A model generated the notes under the pieces. It ran no database searches. It was not told the origin of the DNA and worked only from the letters and a program-made list of their open reading frames with translations. Shown here one piece after another: positions 1-11,436 of a stretch of DNA of 64,000 nt; positions within the stretch are counted from its first letter, which is position 1, and every line of letters starts with the position of its first letter. The translations under genes and the position numbers were made by a program. The stretch is from Tubiluchus corallicola (Eukaryota; Priapulida; Priapulimorpha; Priapulimorphida; Tubiluchidae): positions 682,001-746,000 of the forward strand of contig JAQGDQ010000042.1 in NCBI GenBank assembly GCA_030141605.1, given 5' to 3'.

Positions 1-260
1 TCTTCAAATTTAATAATAACGAAAGGATAAAAAATCTAAAGAAACAAGTTTTGCAGTATGTTTGTAATAAAATAAATTGAATATTCACAATGACAGTAGG
101 ATTTTAAGTTGTAAAAGCCTATACTGTCGTGAGGGTTTTTAATATTGAATTTATCAGTGCATTACAGGTGCTATCTTTCTTTCATCAAAGGCAATTTCGG
201 ACCCAGTTTTGAGTTTATAAAATACTTGGCTGGTTTATTTGTTGTTCTTTTTTCTCATAG

Positions 261-3200
261 AGTGCATGTAGTATTTGGTCATGTGATTACTGGAGCAGAA
301 GTTGTCACACAGATAGAGAATCTTCCTACAGATGGTAACAGCCGACCTACGGCAGATGTGAAAATCGCTAATTGTGGTGAACTGGTGCTTCAGTTGAAAC
401 CAAAGACGAAAAGTATTATATTATTACATATAGTAGTAGTTGCAGTATGTATTATGTAGTGCTCAAAGTGTGGATGTTAAACGATACAAATTTTCCGATC
501 CGATATGATACTTTTTTCCAATAATGTGATAATGATAAACTATTCTTTAGACGACACGATGAATTATTTCGAACAATAAAAATGATAGTGAAGTTGGACA
601 GTTTGTACAACAACAGAAAAGTATCATTAATATTTAAAATTATTAAGTGAATCACTCCGTTCAGTGCTTTATACTTAAATGGCTGCTAGTTGTGAAACAC
701 AAGTTTGTGACAGGTAAACATATTACTGCGATAAAAATATTTATCTATGCGAGCTGCACATGACAGGGAAAGTGACACTGAAAACACGGTATAGTATTTT
801 TGACAGCTGCGCATCAGTATCAAAGTGTATAAAGGGGCTTCTGTACTTTGTCGGAATGATTCAGAATGAATGCCAGGTGAAAGTACAAGAAAATGATTCC
901 GCATCTGACAAGCTTTTAATTTCAAATAATTCTTATCCATTTTTTTGCAAAATTATTGTAAATAAATAGAAAAGTGTAGCGATTTTATAAAGGTAAGCGA
1001 TAAACAAGGATACGTGTCAAATTCGATATGATAACGATATTCCTAAAATAATATTGATACAATAATCAATAATTACTAATACGTGTCGTTATCGTTAACA
1101 TCTTTAGCTCAAAGTACGCCCTTAGAATTATTGTGATTTTTACGTACTAATGGTTCAGGGGAAAAGCAGTTAGCTTTCAATTGTAACCTAAAAGATCTGT
1201 GTCTGTTAACCTATAACTGATCACATAACTATGTAATTTGTAAAGTGTGAATATTAACTGGGCAATGTAGCTGTTGTCAAAACTTGGTTGCATGAAGAGT
1301 GATAACATATAGTTTAAAATGGTTGATCATGATTAAATTTGATTATATTTTTTCAAAAAATTGGCATGTTTTGTGTGTGAATTAGCATATACACTTATTC
1401 ACATATAATATACATAATATATAATATAATATATTCGCTTAGGAAATTTTGATTTAGGCTTATATCTCCACAGTATTTCATGTTGTTAGTTTCCATTAAC
1501 ATTCTTTCGTGATAACTATCCTTCTGATGTTATGCTAACTAGTTATGCTTTATCCCTAAAAACCACAATTTATTTATCATTTGTTTTTAGAGAAGAAGCA
1601 AACTGTTGAAACTAGTGACAGTGAAAACGAGAGTAGCAGTGATGATGCAGATGCTGAAAAGAAGAAAGAAAAGTCCAGATCAAAGAAAAAGAAAAAGGAA
1701 AAGCAGAAGGAACAGAAGTCGTCTGAGAGGTGACACCATTGTACTATCACTACTGTATACATATAATCATCAACTTATTACCTATGTGACTTATAACTAT
1801 TCAGCTTTACAACCGAACTGCAACTTAATTAATTAATTATACAAAGCCAACTATAACTTATATTTCTTTCTATTTTTAAGTGCATTAACTAACTTTAAAT
1901 TGTTATCTGTTTTGATAAATTAATCGTAGGCACTGCCATAATTAGTATGTGTAGACACACACATCATCTTCTGTGTAGGAGGGCACTGTTAAAATATATG
2001 GGTCTGACGTGTCCGGTTCGTCTTACAACCAGTCCGCCAGTCCTGATTGTGGTCATAAGTCGATGACTACCGGTACATTTATACTTTCCATGTCCGTTTA
2101 CTGTAATTATCCGGGATTGCAGGTTATGTAACAACAGATAAAAAATACAGAGAAGATACAAAAGAACAACTCGTCATTGTAATCGACAGTTAAATTCAGG
2201 AAGAGAAAAGCTCTGAAAATATGTGGTCAACCAGGATCTGAAACCAGAACTTTGTGGATTCGAAACTCTGAACATGTTCTAAATTTTTCAAGTTTGATTC
2301 TAAAAAGCATTAGAAATGTCAATTTGTGTGTGTTTTGCAGTGAATCTGAAGAAGGACAGCTAGGAGAAACACCGAATAAACCTGACTTGACATACAGCTC
2401 CGTGAGACCGGAGGAAATACCCAATGTACCGGCAAATAATTTCCTTATGCGGAGCATAGTTGAAGAGTAAGTCATTTTGTTTTGTATTACTTGTCAGAGG
2501 AAGTGGTTCATTAATCATCACATTTCTTTATTTTCACTTTTTTGTGGCTATAAAATTTTGCGGTTATTTTGTCTGATTTGTTTCAAAATTTACATTTCTT
2601 CAATGTTTAGATTTTGCAGAGAAAACTTCCTGAGTAATAACATATTTGATTATAGTAAACTTAGCTAGAATATGTAACTCATTAAAGTCTGTATTTTCTT
2701 TATCCTGAAATTACTACATAATTGCCTATCATATTTAAGTGATCATTTCATTAAGCTATCATTTTATTTGAGTAATAGACCTATTTGTTTTTTTATGAAG
2801 ACAAAAGCCTCCGGAGCGCATTCGTCGTCGCTCTCAACCAGTTGTCACTCGATCTGGCCGTAAAATCAAAGGACGTGGCTCATTGGTAAGTAATTACTGA
2901 TGTTAACCAACTTCTGGAGTCTTGAACCTGCTGGCTAATGTTAGCATAGTGAGGAATAACTTACTACTGACTTTTTTATACTGCAATCCCGTCCCATTGT
3001 ACATTTTTGCAAAACATTGCAGAATTTCTTAAAGGCATTATTCGTTAAACATATAAATAATATTACTGACCAAGGAACACGTATTGATTTTTTTATATGC
3101 TTTTATTTGGGAAGTAAAGTTTTAAGTAAGCATAGTAAACAAATGTTATTAACAATTCAAACCCACCCAAAGTTTTTTAAAAGCAGAATTTCATCCTCGG

Positions 3201-5643
3201 CTAACATGAAACTTGCATGACATCATATGTTTCAAATGACATCATATATTCCAAACCATATTTGTTTATGGTTAATATTGTTGATTTTATTTTAAGCTCT
3301 TATATCATGACTAAACTATGTGATCTTGTTTATAGTTTCTTCATTACTGCCAGGTTTTTTATTCTATTAACTCAAAGTGGTTAAGCAGTTAAGCACTCAC
3401 TAATCGTTATCTGTTTTTGTATGAAACACTAACCATAATTACTGGACTTCTGGGACTTCTTCACTATCAAACTTTTCGTTATTACTGATTATCTTACAGA
3501 GATACCGAACACCATCTAGAAGTCGTTCTCGCAGTTACACACCTCCTCACTGGAGGGAAGCAACAAGAGGCGTTATGTCGTTGGAAGAATATAAGGAAGT
3601 ACAAAGGGAACTACAGGTAAGAAAGAAAGCTCGGGAAGAACGGGAAGCTGAACGCCAGAAGAGGGATAATGAAAGGGAGGCCAGGAGAACTTTGGAAGCT
3701 GCTGAATTTGCCAGAAAGGAAAATGAAAGGTGAATTTTAATGAGTTTTTGATGGCATTTGAAAATTATATTAAAATCTGGTTTCTAGTTACTGGGCATGT
3801 ATTTCAAAACTCTGGTAGAGACTTGTAGTTGGTTGGTTGGTCCATTGGTGCAATAAATTCTAAATTCATTCAACGCTTGGCTGTAATGTTCTAGTGATGG
3901 TGGCATGGTGCACAATTTATTTGCAACTTGTTTGAGTACAATCAGATTCGCATTTTCTACTTATTTATAAATAACAAAATATAAACCATGTAAATTGTTG
4001 TGCTGCATGATGTAATTTGCCAAATGGAATTGTTATATATATTTTTTTAGGAATCGTGACCAGCACCACTCTTCTCGTTCTCAAAAAAGCCTCAGTAAAG
4101 AAAACGTTAACAGCGGTGACAGACCTGGACGTTTTAGTGAGAATGCTCGTGAACCTCGAGATTCTAGGCGCTCAAGGTATGATCATTCCATGCAAGAAGA
4201 AAATCCCAACAGGAGTGAAAAACGAGTGGGAAGGCATCGAGGTGAAGAATTCGAAGAGGTTCATTCGTCCAAGCATCGACACCACAAAAGATCTCGACAT
4301 GAAAGTGGTGGAGGTGGGCACGAGGAGTCAAAAAAATTGAAGCATCATAAGAGTGAACGCCGTCATAAGAAGCACCGGCATTCTCACAAAAACTATGATT
4401 CTGATGCCGAGGACTATGCTGAAGATCAAGTCGTAACTGTGAAACAAGAGATTGACTTTCCTCATTCGAAGAAAGATGAGACGATACCATTTTTAGGTGG
4501 AGATATCGGGGAGTTGCCTCGTCCAGAAAAACCTAAAGGTTATGTTCCACCTCTCCAGAGTTACGGACGTATTCCCGGCATTGGAAGTGCAGAAGAGGAC
4601 AGTACCAGTGGTGAAGATGAGAGAAAAGAAAAAGAAAACCGACGAGCTAGGAAGTCAAAGCACAAAAAACATAGTTACAGAAAACATAAAGAAAAGAAAA
4701 CGGAACATCGTCATAGCTTCAGAAGAGAAGAAAAAATTGATAAACAAATGGAAGTATCAATGCCAGACTCACGAGAAATGGCAGCTGCTTTCAAGAAAAG
4801 AGATACAGTCACCGATCAAGATTTAAAAGATAAACCAAGGAGGTCTCTTTCTGTTAGTCGAAGTCCGTAAGTTTTAAGTGACCACACGTTTTTATGATTA
4901 GCTTTTATCACCCTTTTCAAGAATTATTTCTGGGGCAATTTTGCTGTCTATAACTATAACAGTAATGCGTTAAAAATAAAGGCAAACCGAATACAATGGC
5001 AACTGATGAGGAATCTCGATCACACTAGTACATGTTGTTATGTCGGAAAGTGATATTTATCTAAATAATTGAAGCAATGTGATTAACTGCTACTATGCCT
5101 CAGTTGTAATTGAACCTTGTTAGAAATCCAGGTCTGGGACAAACTAAAGTTGGGGTTGGCAGTAAGAGAAGGTTTACCAAATATTCATATCTAATTTAAT
5201 TTTTATTACACTGAAGTGTGACAATTTTAATCTAGTGTGGTAACTGACTATGAGCACAAAACATTCACATCAGCAAGAAAAATGTGTAGAAGAGTTTGAA
5301 TTTGATTGTCTAAAAGAAACAGTTACTGAAACTGAACCCTGTTATTACAGTTACCTAGACATAAAAGACTTAGATTTTCATTATTCTTCCCTTGCTCATT
5401 TTCTGTTTGCATTTTAGGGTAGTATAGACATTTTACATAGCAAATACTTTGGCAGCTAAGTTAGATTGGTAGATTGATATGTAAGGGCATTGTGGCAAAG
5501 CAGAAGTTGAAGTGAGACGAGGCTGGCATTTTGTTGAGGCGGCCTGTACCGTATATACTGTCCTATACTCTAGTTTTACTGTATATTAATTACTGTTCCT
5601 TTCAAATTTTTGCAGGTCAAGTGAAGGAGAAATCAAGGGTTAA
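261..5643 (+). CDS. PPIG: PPIG/NKTR-type nuclear cyclophilin, 3' part (5' end outside window)
   Basis: Coding exons 261-412, 1591-1729, 2341-2466, 2801-2885, 3500-3729, 4051-4866 and 5616-5643 join with consistent phase and give 524 residues ending at TAA 5641-5643. The first exon enters mid-codon, so the start and most of the peptidyl-prolyl isomerase domain lie upstream. Seen: the last strands of a cyclophilin fold (VHVVFGHVITGAEVV ... IANCGEL), then an acidic/lysine-rich linker, the PPIG-like segments EEIPNVPANNFLMR, VTRSGRKIKGRG and YRTPSRSRSRS ... TPPHWRE, a charged helix, and a long Lys/His/Arg/Ser tail. The family consists of nuclear prolyl isomerases with RS-like tails that associate with RNA polymerase II and splicing factors; that role here is inferred. 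The tail is about 220 residues in one large exon (4051-4866). NKTR, the paralogue, shares the same motifs, so PPIG versus NKTR is not settled. Confidence 0.86.
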
Positions 5644-6880
5644 CTGTAGTAACATACTTCTAGATAGTTAAAGCATCACATCTGGAATATTGGAAATAGA
5701 ATGTCAGGATTGTTGGTGGACTTACCGGAATGTGTCTAAAAGCAGAGAAATGGGAGCGCTATTAGAGTTTTGTGATGTGCCTAATTTGACTTGAACCAGT
5801 TTATAGTCGGTTCATTAAGCTGAAACTTTGACATGATGAGCTTATCTGAAATATGTCATTTGCAAATATTGCTTTTTGTCTCAAGACATTCCCAAACTGA
5901 TTCACAAGTGACTGAAAATTCCCTTCAAGTTCTTAACTACTTATAATCTAAACACTTGGAATTAAATTTGTTTATTCGTTTTCGGGACGTTTCGTTGTAA
6001 GCAAACCAACGTATGCTTCTTGCAAACTATGCACTTGCAATCATTGCAAACTTTGTAACTTGTAAATATTTCGTGCAAGAAACATTGTTCACATATGTAG
6101 ATCGGATAGTGGAATTTTAACACGGCTTGTTGTTTTTACAACACTATATTACACTAGACATGCTATTTAAGCAAAATGGTAATAACTTAAAAATGTGCCA
6201 TTACTTTTAGTACGACTTTTGATTTAATTGAATGTTTTTATCAAAATTTCATTGAAGATATGTCTTTAAAGGACCACTGCATGTAGAATTTTTCAGATAA
6301 ATCCATTAAAGTTCTTGTTTTGATGGTTTGGAAATTTTTGATAATTATGTTTTTTAATGTATATATTCAAACTATATCTGCTATACATACAAAATTATGA
6401 CTAAATGTGAGTGAAAAAACCTCCCAATAAGCCACAGTTTGTCCCCATATTTTCTTGGAGTGAATTTGTTTGCTATGTAAAACATATTGTCGCTGTCCAT
6501 GAAAAACCGTGATTCCGTGATAACCTGACTTCTTTTAGTAATTGCTAGTAGTAATTACTGTTGCTGCAGTTTGTGTTGCCATATAGATTTTTTTTGATGA
6601 TATTTGGTCAAAATATTCCTATATAAGCTGCACTGCAACTGTGTGGCATGGACATAAATAATTCTGAGTGTGTTTTTTGGGGTAAGGCAGTTTTAATCCT
6701 GCTTTTTTACAGCTATATTATAATTAATTGCATGCTTATATTCTTTTCTGTTACTAATTACTTTGTGTCATAGAGGCAGGTAAATTGGAATGTAAAAAAC
6801 AGCTTTAATAAGCTAAGTTGAATGTTCCACATCTGTAAATGTCGTTTGTCCTAGCTATGCTGTAGCTATTATAAAATAAA
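5644..6880 (+). other. Likely 3' UTR of the cyclophilin gene
   Basis: AT-rich, no coding signal. A canonical AATAAA at 6875-6880 is a plausible cleavage signal; other AATAAA-like words occur around 7113 and 7160. The real end is not visible without transcript data. Confidence 0.45.
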
Positions 6881-7479
6881 TTTTGTAATTTCTGAAGACT
6901 TCCAATAATTACATTGTTTTGATGCATTATTTTGCGTAATTCCTGAGTATTAGCTCCGGTCTTAGAAAAAAACCTGTTTATTCCCCATGCATTTGCTCTG
7001 TCCTTTACAGTTTTTCCACGCTTTTAATGCCAAACGATTTAAAATAATTCCAGAAGCGTTTACCCAGTCGAGTTGAAATTTGACATGATGACTGGATAAG
7101 GACGCCTTTGGTTGACAATAAATTTGTAGCAATTTGTTAGTTAATTAGAGTTGTTTAATCAATAAATTTAAATTGATATAAATTTTGTGTTCCTGTGATA
7201 ACTATTTTTAACAAAACAACGTCCTTTGAACACAATTTTAATTCTTAATGAAGAAATTACTCAATAATTAGTAAAATCACAGGAAATACACAAATAGAAA
7301 ACAGTATTGCTGCTGTAATCACTTTAACAGAGAGAGAAATCAAACTCGTGAGATGTCTAGCAGAGACCATAGCATAGATTATATTATACGGGAACGGGTT
7401 GTCAAGCCACTTAGCAAGGTACCCATTGACAACCGGCTTGCGGTTAGGAGGGGAAGACAACTGAGTATACTACATCTGG
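6881..7479. other. Intergenic, mostly unassigned
   Basis: No recognisable gene. A 67-codon reverse frame at 7257-7460 continues the same side as the LINE relic that follows, but I cannot match it to any retroelement domain. Confidence 0.4.
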
Positions 7480-8120
7480 TGATATTCGGAAGCTATAGAT
7501 GGATACACATTATTGTATAAACTGTGGTGTAAGCAACTGCCTGAAGATATAGTGGTTAAAAGGTATTTTATTAACATAAAGACTGTGCTAGCAAAGTCAG
7601 TCACACTGATACTGTGAGCATAACCCACATGATAGCAAATTAAAGGTAGCACAATATAGAACTACTTTTGCAGTGGTGTATGCATATGCAATTGTATGCT
7701 ACATGAAAGGAGCTTGGTTTCTATAAGTGTGATGCATATGATCAAGTCTTTGGACCACCGATGGAGCTCTAAATCGCTTGAACTGGATATGGTCTTCTTG
7801 AGACGTTAATCGCATTAGATAATGATATCAACTGCAAAAACTCCAAGTTGAGATGCTATTTAATCATACCTGTTCTCAGTGTTCTGTGCATAGGTCAATG
7901 ATATAAGGAAGGAATAAAACTGGCCCCAGACTTATGGCACTCCTGATGACATCAAAGGCAAAGAAGACTTAGTTCCATTAACAGCTAATGTCCGAGTTCG
8001 ACTAAGAAGGAAACCAGAAATCCAAGTTGCAGTATTTCCACAAATGCCATAACTTACGTGCTTATGGAAAACCAATGATGCAGCTTCCACATTAAACTAA
8101 ATTGAGTAAATTCTGAGGAC
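7480..8120 (-). mobile_element. Degenerate LINE reverse-transcriptase relic
   Basis: Read on the minus strand from about 8118 downwards, the sequence translates, with frame changes and stops, to the order of a non-LTR reverse transcriptase: YGICGNTATWISGFLLSRT, then RTLAVNGTKS, an SGVP turn, LGPVLFLPYIIDL (family pattern LGPxLFLLYINDL), and a decayed catalytic box FAVDIII where the family has FADD. Frameshifts fall near 7950 and stops interrupt the region after the catalytic box. Jockey/CR1/L2-like elements share these motifs; I cannot pick the clade. The copy is clearly dead. Confidence 0.72.
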
Positions 8121-8555
8121 ATGATAGTTCCTCGATTGACTTAGCAACATTTTGATATGTTCTATACTATTGCTTCTTGTTTTTGTTACTTATCGTAAAT
8201 GGTCATGTTGTAAATATTACATTTTGTGTATGGTCTTTTCGCTTGTCTATTTATTTCTGTGCGACTTTTTTTCGAATCAAAGGTACAGTTCTGTGTTACT
8301 TGTTCCTCGAATCAACGCATGAAGCTGATACACCGGTTGACTTCCACTGCACGGCCACGTCAAGACTGTGTTTTTATTAAAATTTTGATAAATACAGTTG
8401 AAATTTTCACAGATAACTTTAAAAACCGTATGTAATTACTTTTCAACTAGAAGAAAATGGAAATAAGTATTTTACTTTTATGGGTGTATCTGATGTCTAA
8501 AGTCGATACTTGTGCTTAATTAATTGTATAACTATAAGTTTTGTAATGTGCTGTT
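8121..8555. other. Intergenic, nothing recognised
   Basis: Short overlapping frames on the plus strand (8177-8435) have no recognisable protein character. No repeats or RNA gene seen. Confidence 0.4.
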
Positions 8556-8671
8556 TCTGATTAGGTTTGTTGGAGCGGAGTAGGACATTAGCCGTTGAGT
8601 TAGTAGGACAGTTGGCGTACAAGGGCTAGCACAAGTAGGACGCGTCGTACACGGGCTGCCCTACTAGAGAC

Positions 8672-9020
8672 AGGTCATAGACATAGACATAGACATAGAA
8701 CATTTATTTTCTCCATTTGTTTAACATGACAAGTTTTTTTAAATATTACTTAATTATAGTAGTGGAGCAGGGCAGGGAAGGACCATAGGGTCATCTAGTC
8801 TCCTGCCCTGTCTAATAATTAAATTAGTATATTAAAAGTAAATGGTGAGACTGCGGATAACAAAATCAAATAGGAAAAAATAATAATAATCAGTATAAAT
8901 GAAAACAAAGTATAAATGAAAACAGTATAAGTGAAAACAAAAAATAATAAAGTTAGATGACACCAAAATCTAAACAAAACAATACAATTAATACAAGTAA
9001 TTATGATTATTATATATATT
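8672..9020 (-). mobile_element. 3' tail of a minus-strand non-LTR element with (TCTATG)n end
   Basis: On the minus strand the sequence runs through ATGGAGAAAATAAATGTTC and then into a short tandem of TCTATG units (plus-strand CATAGA repeats at 8681-8699). A polyadenylation-like word followed by a simple repeat is the usual 3' end of CR1/L2/jockey-like LINEs. Upstream (9139-9354) is an open C-terminal-like frame. Confidence 0.5.
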
Positions 9021-9138
9021 TTCAAATAGGGGCCTTATTGACAGGGGATTTTGACTGTATGGAGAGATAAAATAAGTATAAAAAAAAGTGTAATATAGAA
9101 AATTTAAGAGAAAAAGTAAGTATAAGAAAGAGCAACAA

Positions 9139-9354
9139 TTACTTAGGAGATGAGAAGAAAAGGTCACGAATTGTGTCGTTAACCGTACAAATAAGCCCGC
9201 TCTTTAGATAATTCCAACACTTGCTTAAGGTATATAATTTTTTATTTTGTCTCGCTTCACTGACGGCTATCCGTTTCACTACTTCTTGGACAAATAATTG
9301 TTTTCTTCTAAGTAAACAGGCTAGCGAGCTATGTGCCCTACATAGTTCCTCTCG
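9139..9354 (-). pseudogene. Open 71-codon frame, probable C-terminus of the retroelement ORF
   Basis: On the minus strand a frame with no in-frame ATG stays open between stops at 9355-9357 and 9139-9141. It contains a basic stretch ACLLRRKQLFVQEVVKRIAV and ends in TVNDTIRDLFFSSPK. I do not recognise the protein. Its position directly upstream of a LINE-like 3' tail on the same strand suggests the end of the element's ORF, but an unrelated exon is not excluded. Confidence 0.35.
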
Positions 9355-9635
9355 TTAAAGCATTAGATACTTAGTTTAATGTTATGATGATATTAATGGA
9401 GCTAAGAATAATGATAATATTATTGCAAAAAATACATTTGCATCATTATTATAAAGTTACTTTTTTCTAAAACGAATTTACTTTATTGTTTTATGATGTC
9501 ACAATTCTCGATTCTCAACAGAAATCACCAGTGCCCTACCTGGGCTGCCCATGTACGACACTGCTTTTCCACATTGTGTCTTACTTCGACTAGTGGCGTA
9601 CTCCGCGCCCTACAATATTGTACTTGTGTTCTGAT

Positions 9636-9974
9636 GTTAACTGCAAACTACCATTATTTTATAATATAATTACTCAAAATTTTTTGCAAAAATTAACCAA
9701 TTAAAATTGAAAGGACTTTTGTTAATGGACGAATGTTGGGCATTAGCAGTTGTAGCTGGGATCCCTGTTGCCAGGCTAAAAACCTTGACCTAACAACAAT
9801 AGTGGTTCTGAAAGCATTCTGCTTAAATACTTCTAGCGAAATAGGGTCCATTAGCAAAACTTCTAATTCCCATCAATTGATAATAGATTATCGATATTAA
9901 TTCACAAGATCCAACTGAACTGCAATTACCGGTAACTTGTCCTTTAGACAAATCATGCCCATTATAATTAAATG
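9636..9974. other. Intergenic, nothing recognised
   Basis: AT-rich sequence without coding or repeat signal that I can support. Confidence 0.4.
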
Positions 9975-10546
9975 TAGTAGGTGCCACTTAATAGACTCAC
10001 TTTGGGACCGAAGTGTTTTGACCAAATTAACCAACACAACCTATTAACCGGATGGGTGAACTATTGCTGGTATAGAAGTATGAGTCATCAGAGCTTAGTA
10101 TGTACTGCAAAGGTTTTTAATGAAATTTAGAAAGGAAGTAATGCCTAAATTCCTTTGTGTTTAAAAATTTAAAAAGATATTTTACAATATTTATTTACAT
10201 AAGTGAATTAGCAATAAATTAAAAAGTATACTTTTCTAAATCACACATGTCTGTTTATTTGTGAAAATTACAAAATTCCTGCAAAGTGGGCTGTTTTATT
10301 TTCTCACGAAGAAGTTGGCTCACAAAATTCTAATAATTATAAAAACATTGAAAATCTGTCATAAAAGTAGGAAAGGCTGTTTGGGCAGATACAAGTGTCT
10401 TATTTTAAGTATGTGAAGGAAAATATTGAGTCAATTACCAACAGTTTTTACATACATTTGAATAGAAGCGGCCCGTACCAGGCATTTTTGAGTCAATCAA
10501 GCAGTTGAGTCTATTAACCGTGAGTCTATTAAGAGGCGCCTACTGT
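9975..10546 (+). mobile_element. MITE family, copy 1 (about 572 bp)
   Basis: Starts TAGTAGGTGCCACTTAATAG and ends, on the opposite strand, CAGTAGGCGCCTCTTAATAG: terminal inverted repeats of about 25 bp. The right end abuts TA. The body aligns by eye with the copies at 28430 and 35441 (shared words GTATAGAAGTATGA, AAGTAATGCCTAAA, TTGAATAG.AGCGGCC). Compared with copy 2 it lacks about 250 bp after GAAAATCTGTC, as expected of an internal-deletion derivative. CAGT termini with TA targets are typical of pogo/Tc1-mariner elements. Confidence 0.8.
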
Positions 10547-10548
10547 AC

Positions 10549-11408
10549 CAGTAATTACTAAATGAAAAGATTAAGGTGAAGCAAATCAAGTACCATGTTA
10601 CAGATTGACAACTGCCTGAAAAACCACTTAATAATTAATTAATAATACAAAAAAATAAAGAAGGTCGTCAGTATATTGCAAATGACACGAAAGATTTGGT
10701 TGATGTTTTTCTATTCACACATTGTATCAGATTTATCTGGCATTAAATTCCTTAAAGGAAGACAGGGTGATTTTTCATATCCTTTCCCATTTTCAAGTAC
10801 GGTAAAAAGTACACCTTTATACGGCAGTAATAATGGAAAAGTATTTCTGATTATTAAATAATATAGAAAAATCTTAATTAACGGAGTGCATGCCCGCCCA
10901 TTGATGATGTCACAAGTGAACATCATTTTCAGCAGCATGTTGTATGTGTTTGCAAAAGTGAAATTGTAGTACAGCATTCCATGTGTTATGCTAAAATTCG
11001 GCAAGTTTTTTAAGATACCGCTGTGCTTACGCATGAGCTGTCAAACATGTGCAGTATGTAGGGAATGAAGATCTCTGAGCTGAGAGGTGCAGCACCTGTT
11101 TTTGTGCAATGCGCTTCAGAAATGCAGGCGCCAGTGCCCGTCTAGCTAGCAAATGGGATAATGCATATAACAGCAAAGAACTAGTGGCGCGAATGTGAAA
11201 AATTGTGTTTGTGTGGTAATAATTCTTTCACGTAAGCCATTTTTGAAAAAAATGATGTTTCCTTTCAACATTTTAAAGAATAGATTATTTTGACCTACAG
11301 TTCCGTGATTGATGTCCAGTTTCCCCTTACGGTGTTCCTTGTCTTTAATTTTCACATCTTCATATTGGATTCTGGTCTCTTCTAATGCAGTGCTTATTAT
11401 TATTGCAG
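10549..11408. other. COPB1 upstream region
   Basis: No gene recognised. The stretch from about 11020 to 11180 is less AT-rich and may be the promoter side. An acceptor-like ATTATTATTATTGCAG ends at 11408, 28 bases before the COPB1 start codon, suggesting that the leader is spliced. Confidence 0.35.
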
Positions 11409-11436
11409 GGCTACTTGTTTTACTTTTAAAGGCGCT

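Larger units (their letters stand above)
8555..9635. repeat. Element with imperfect inverted ends enclosing a retroelement tail
   Basis: The left flank (about 8565-8665) and the reverse complement of the right flank (about 9530-9625) share the words GCGGAGTA and GTCGTACA(C/T)GGGC(T/A)GCCC, which suggests degenerate terminal inverted repeats of a roughly 1-kb element. Both ends are GC-richer than the surroundings. The inside holds the minus-strand retroelement tail listed separately. No target-site duplication was identified. Confidence 0.45.

Noticed and set aside
145-260. Open frame running into the first cyclophilin exon
   Set aside because: It is intron sequence upstream of the TTTCTCATAG acceptor and does not match the cyclophilin residues expected before VHVVFG.
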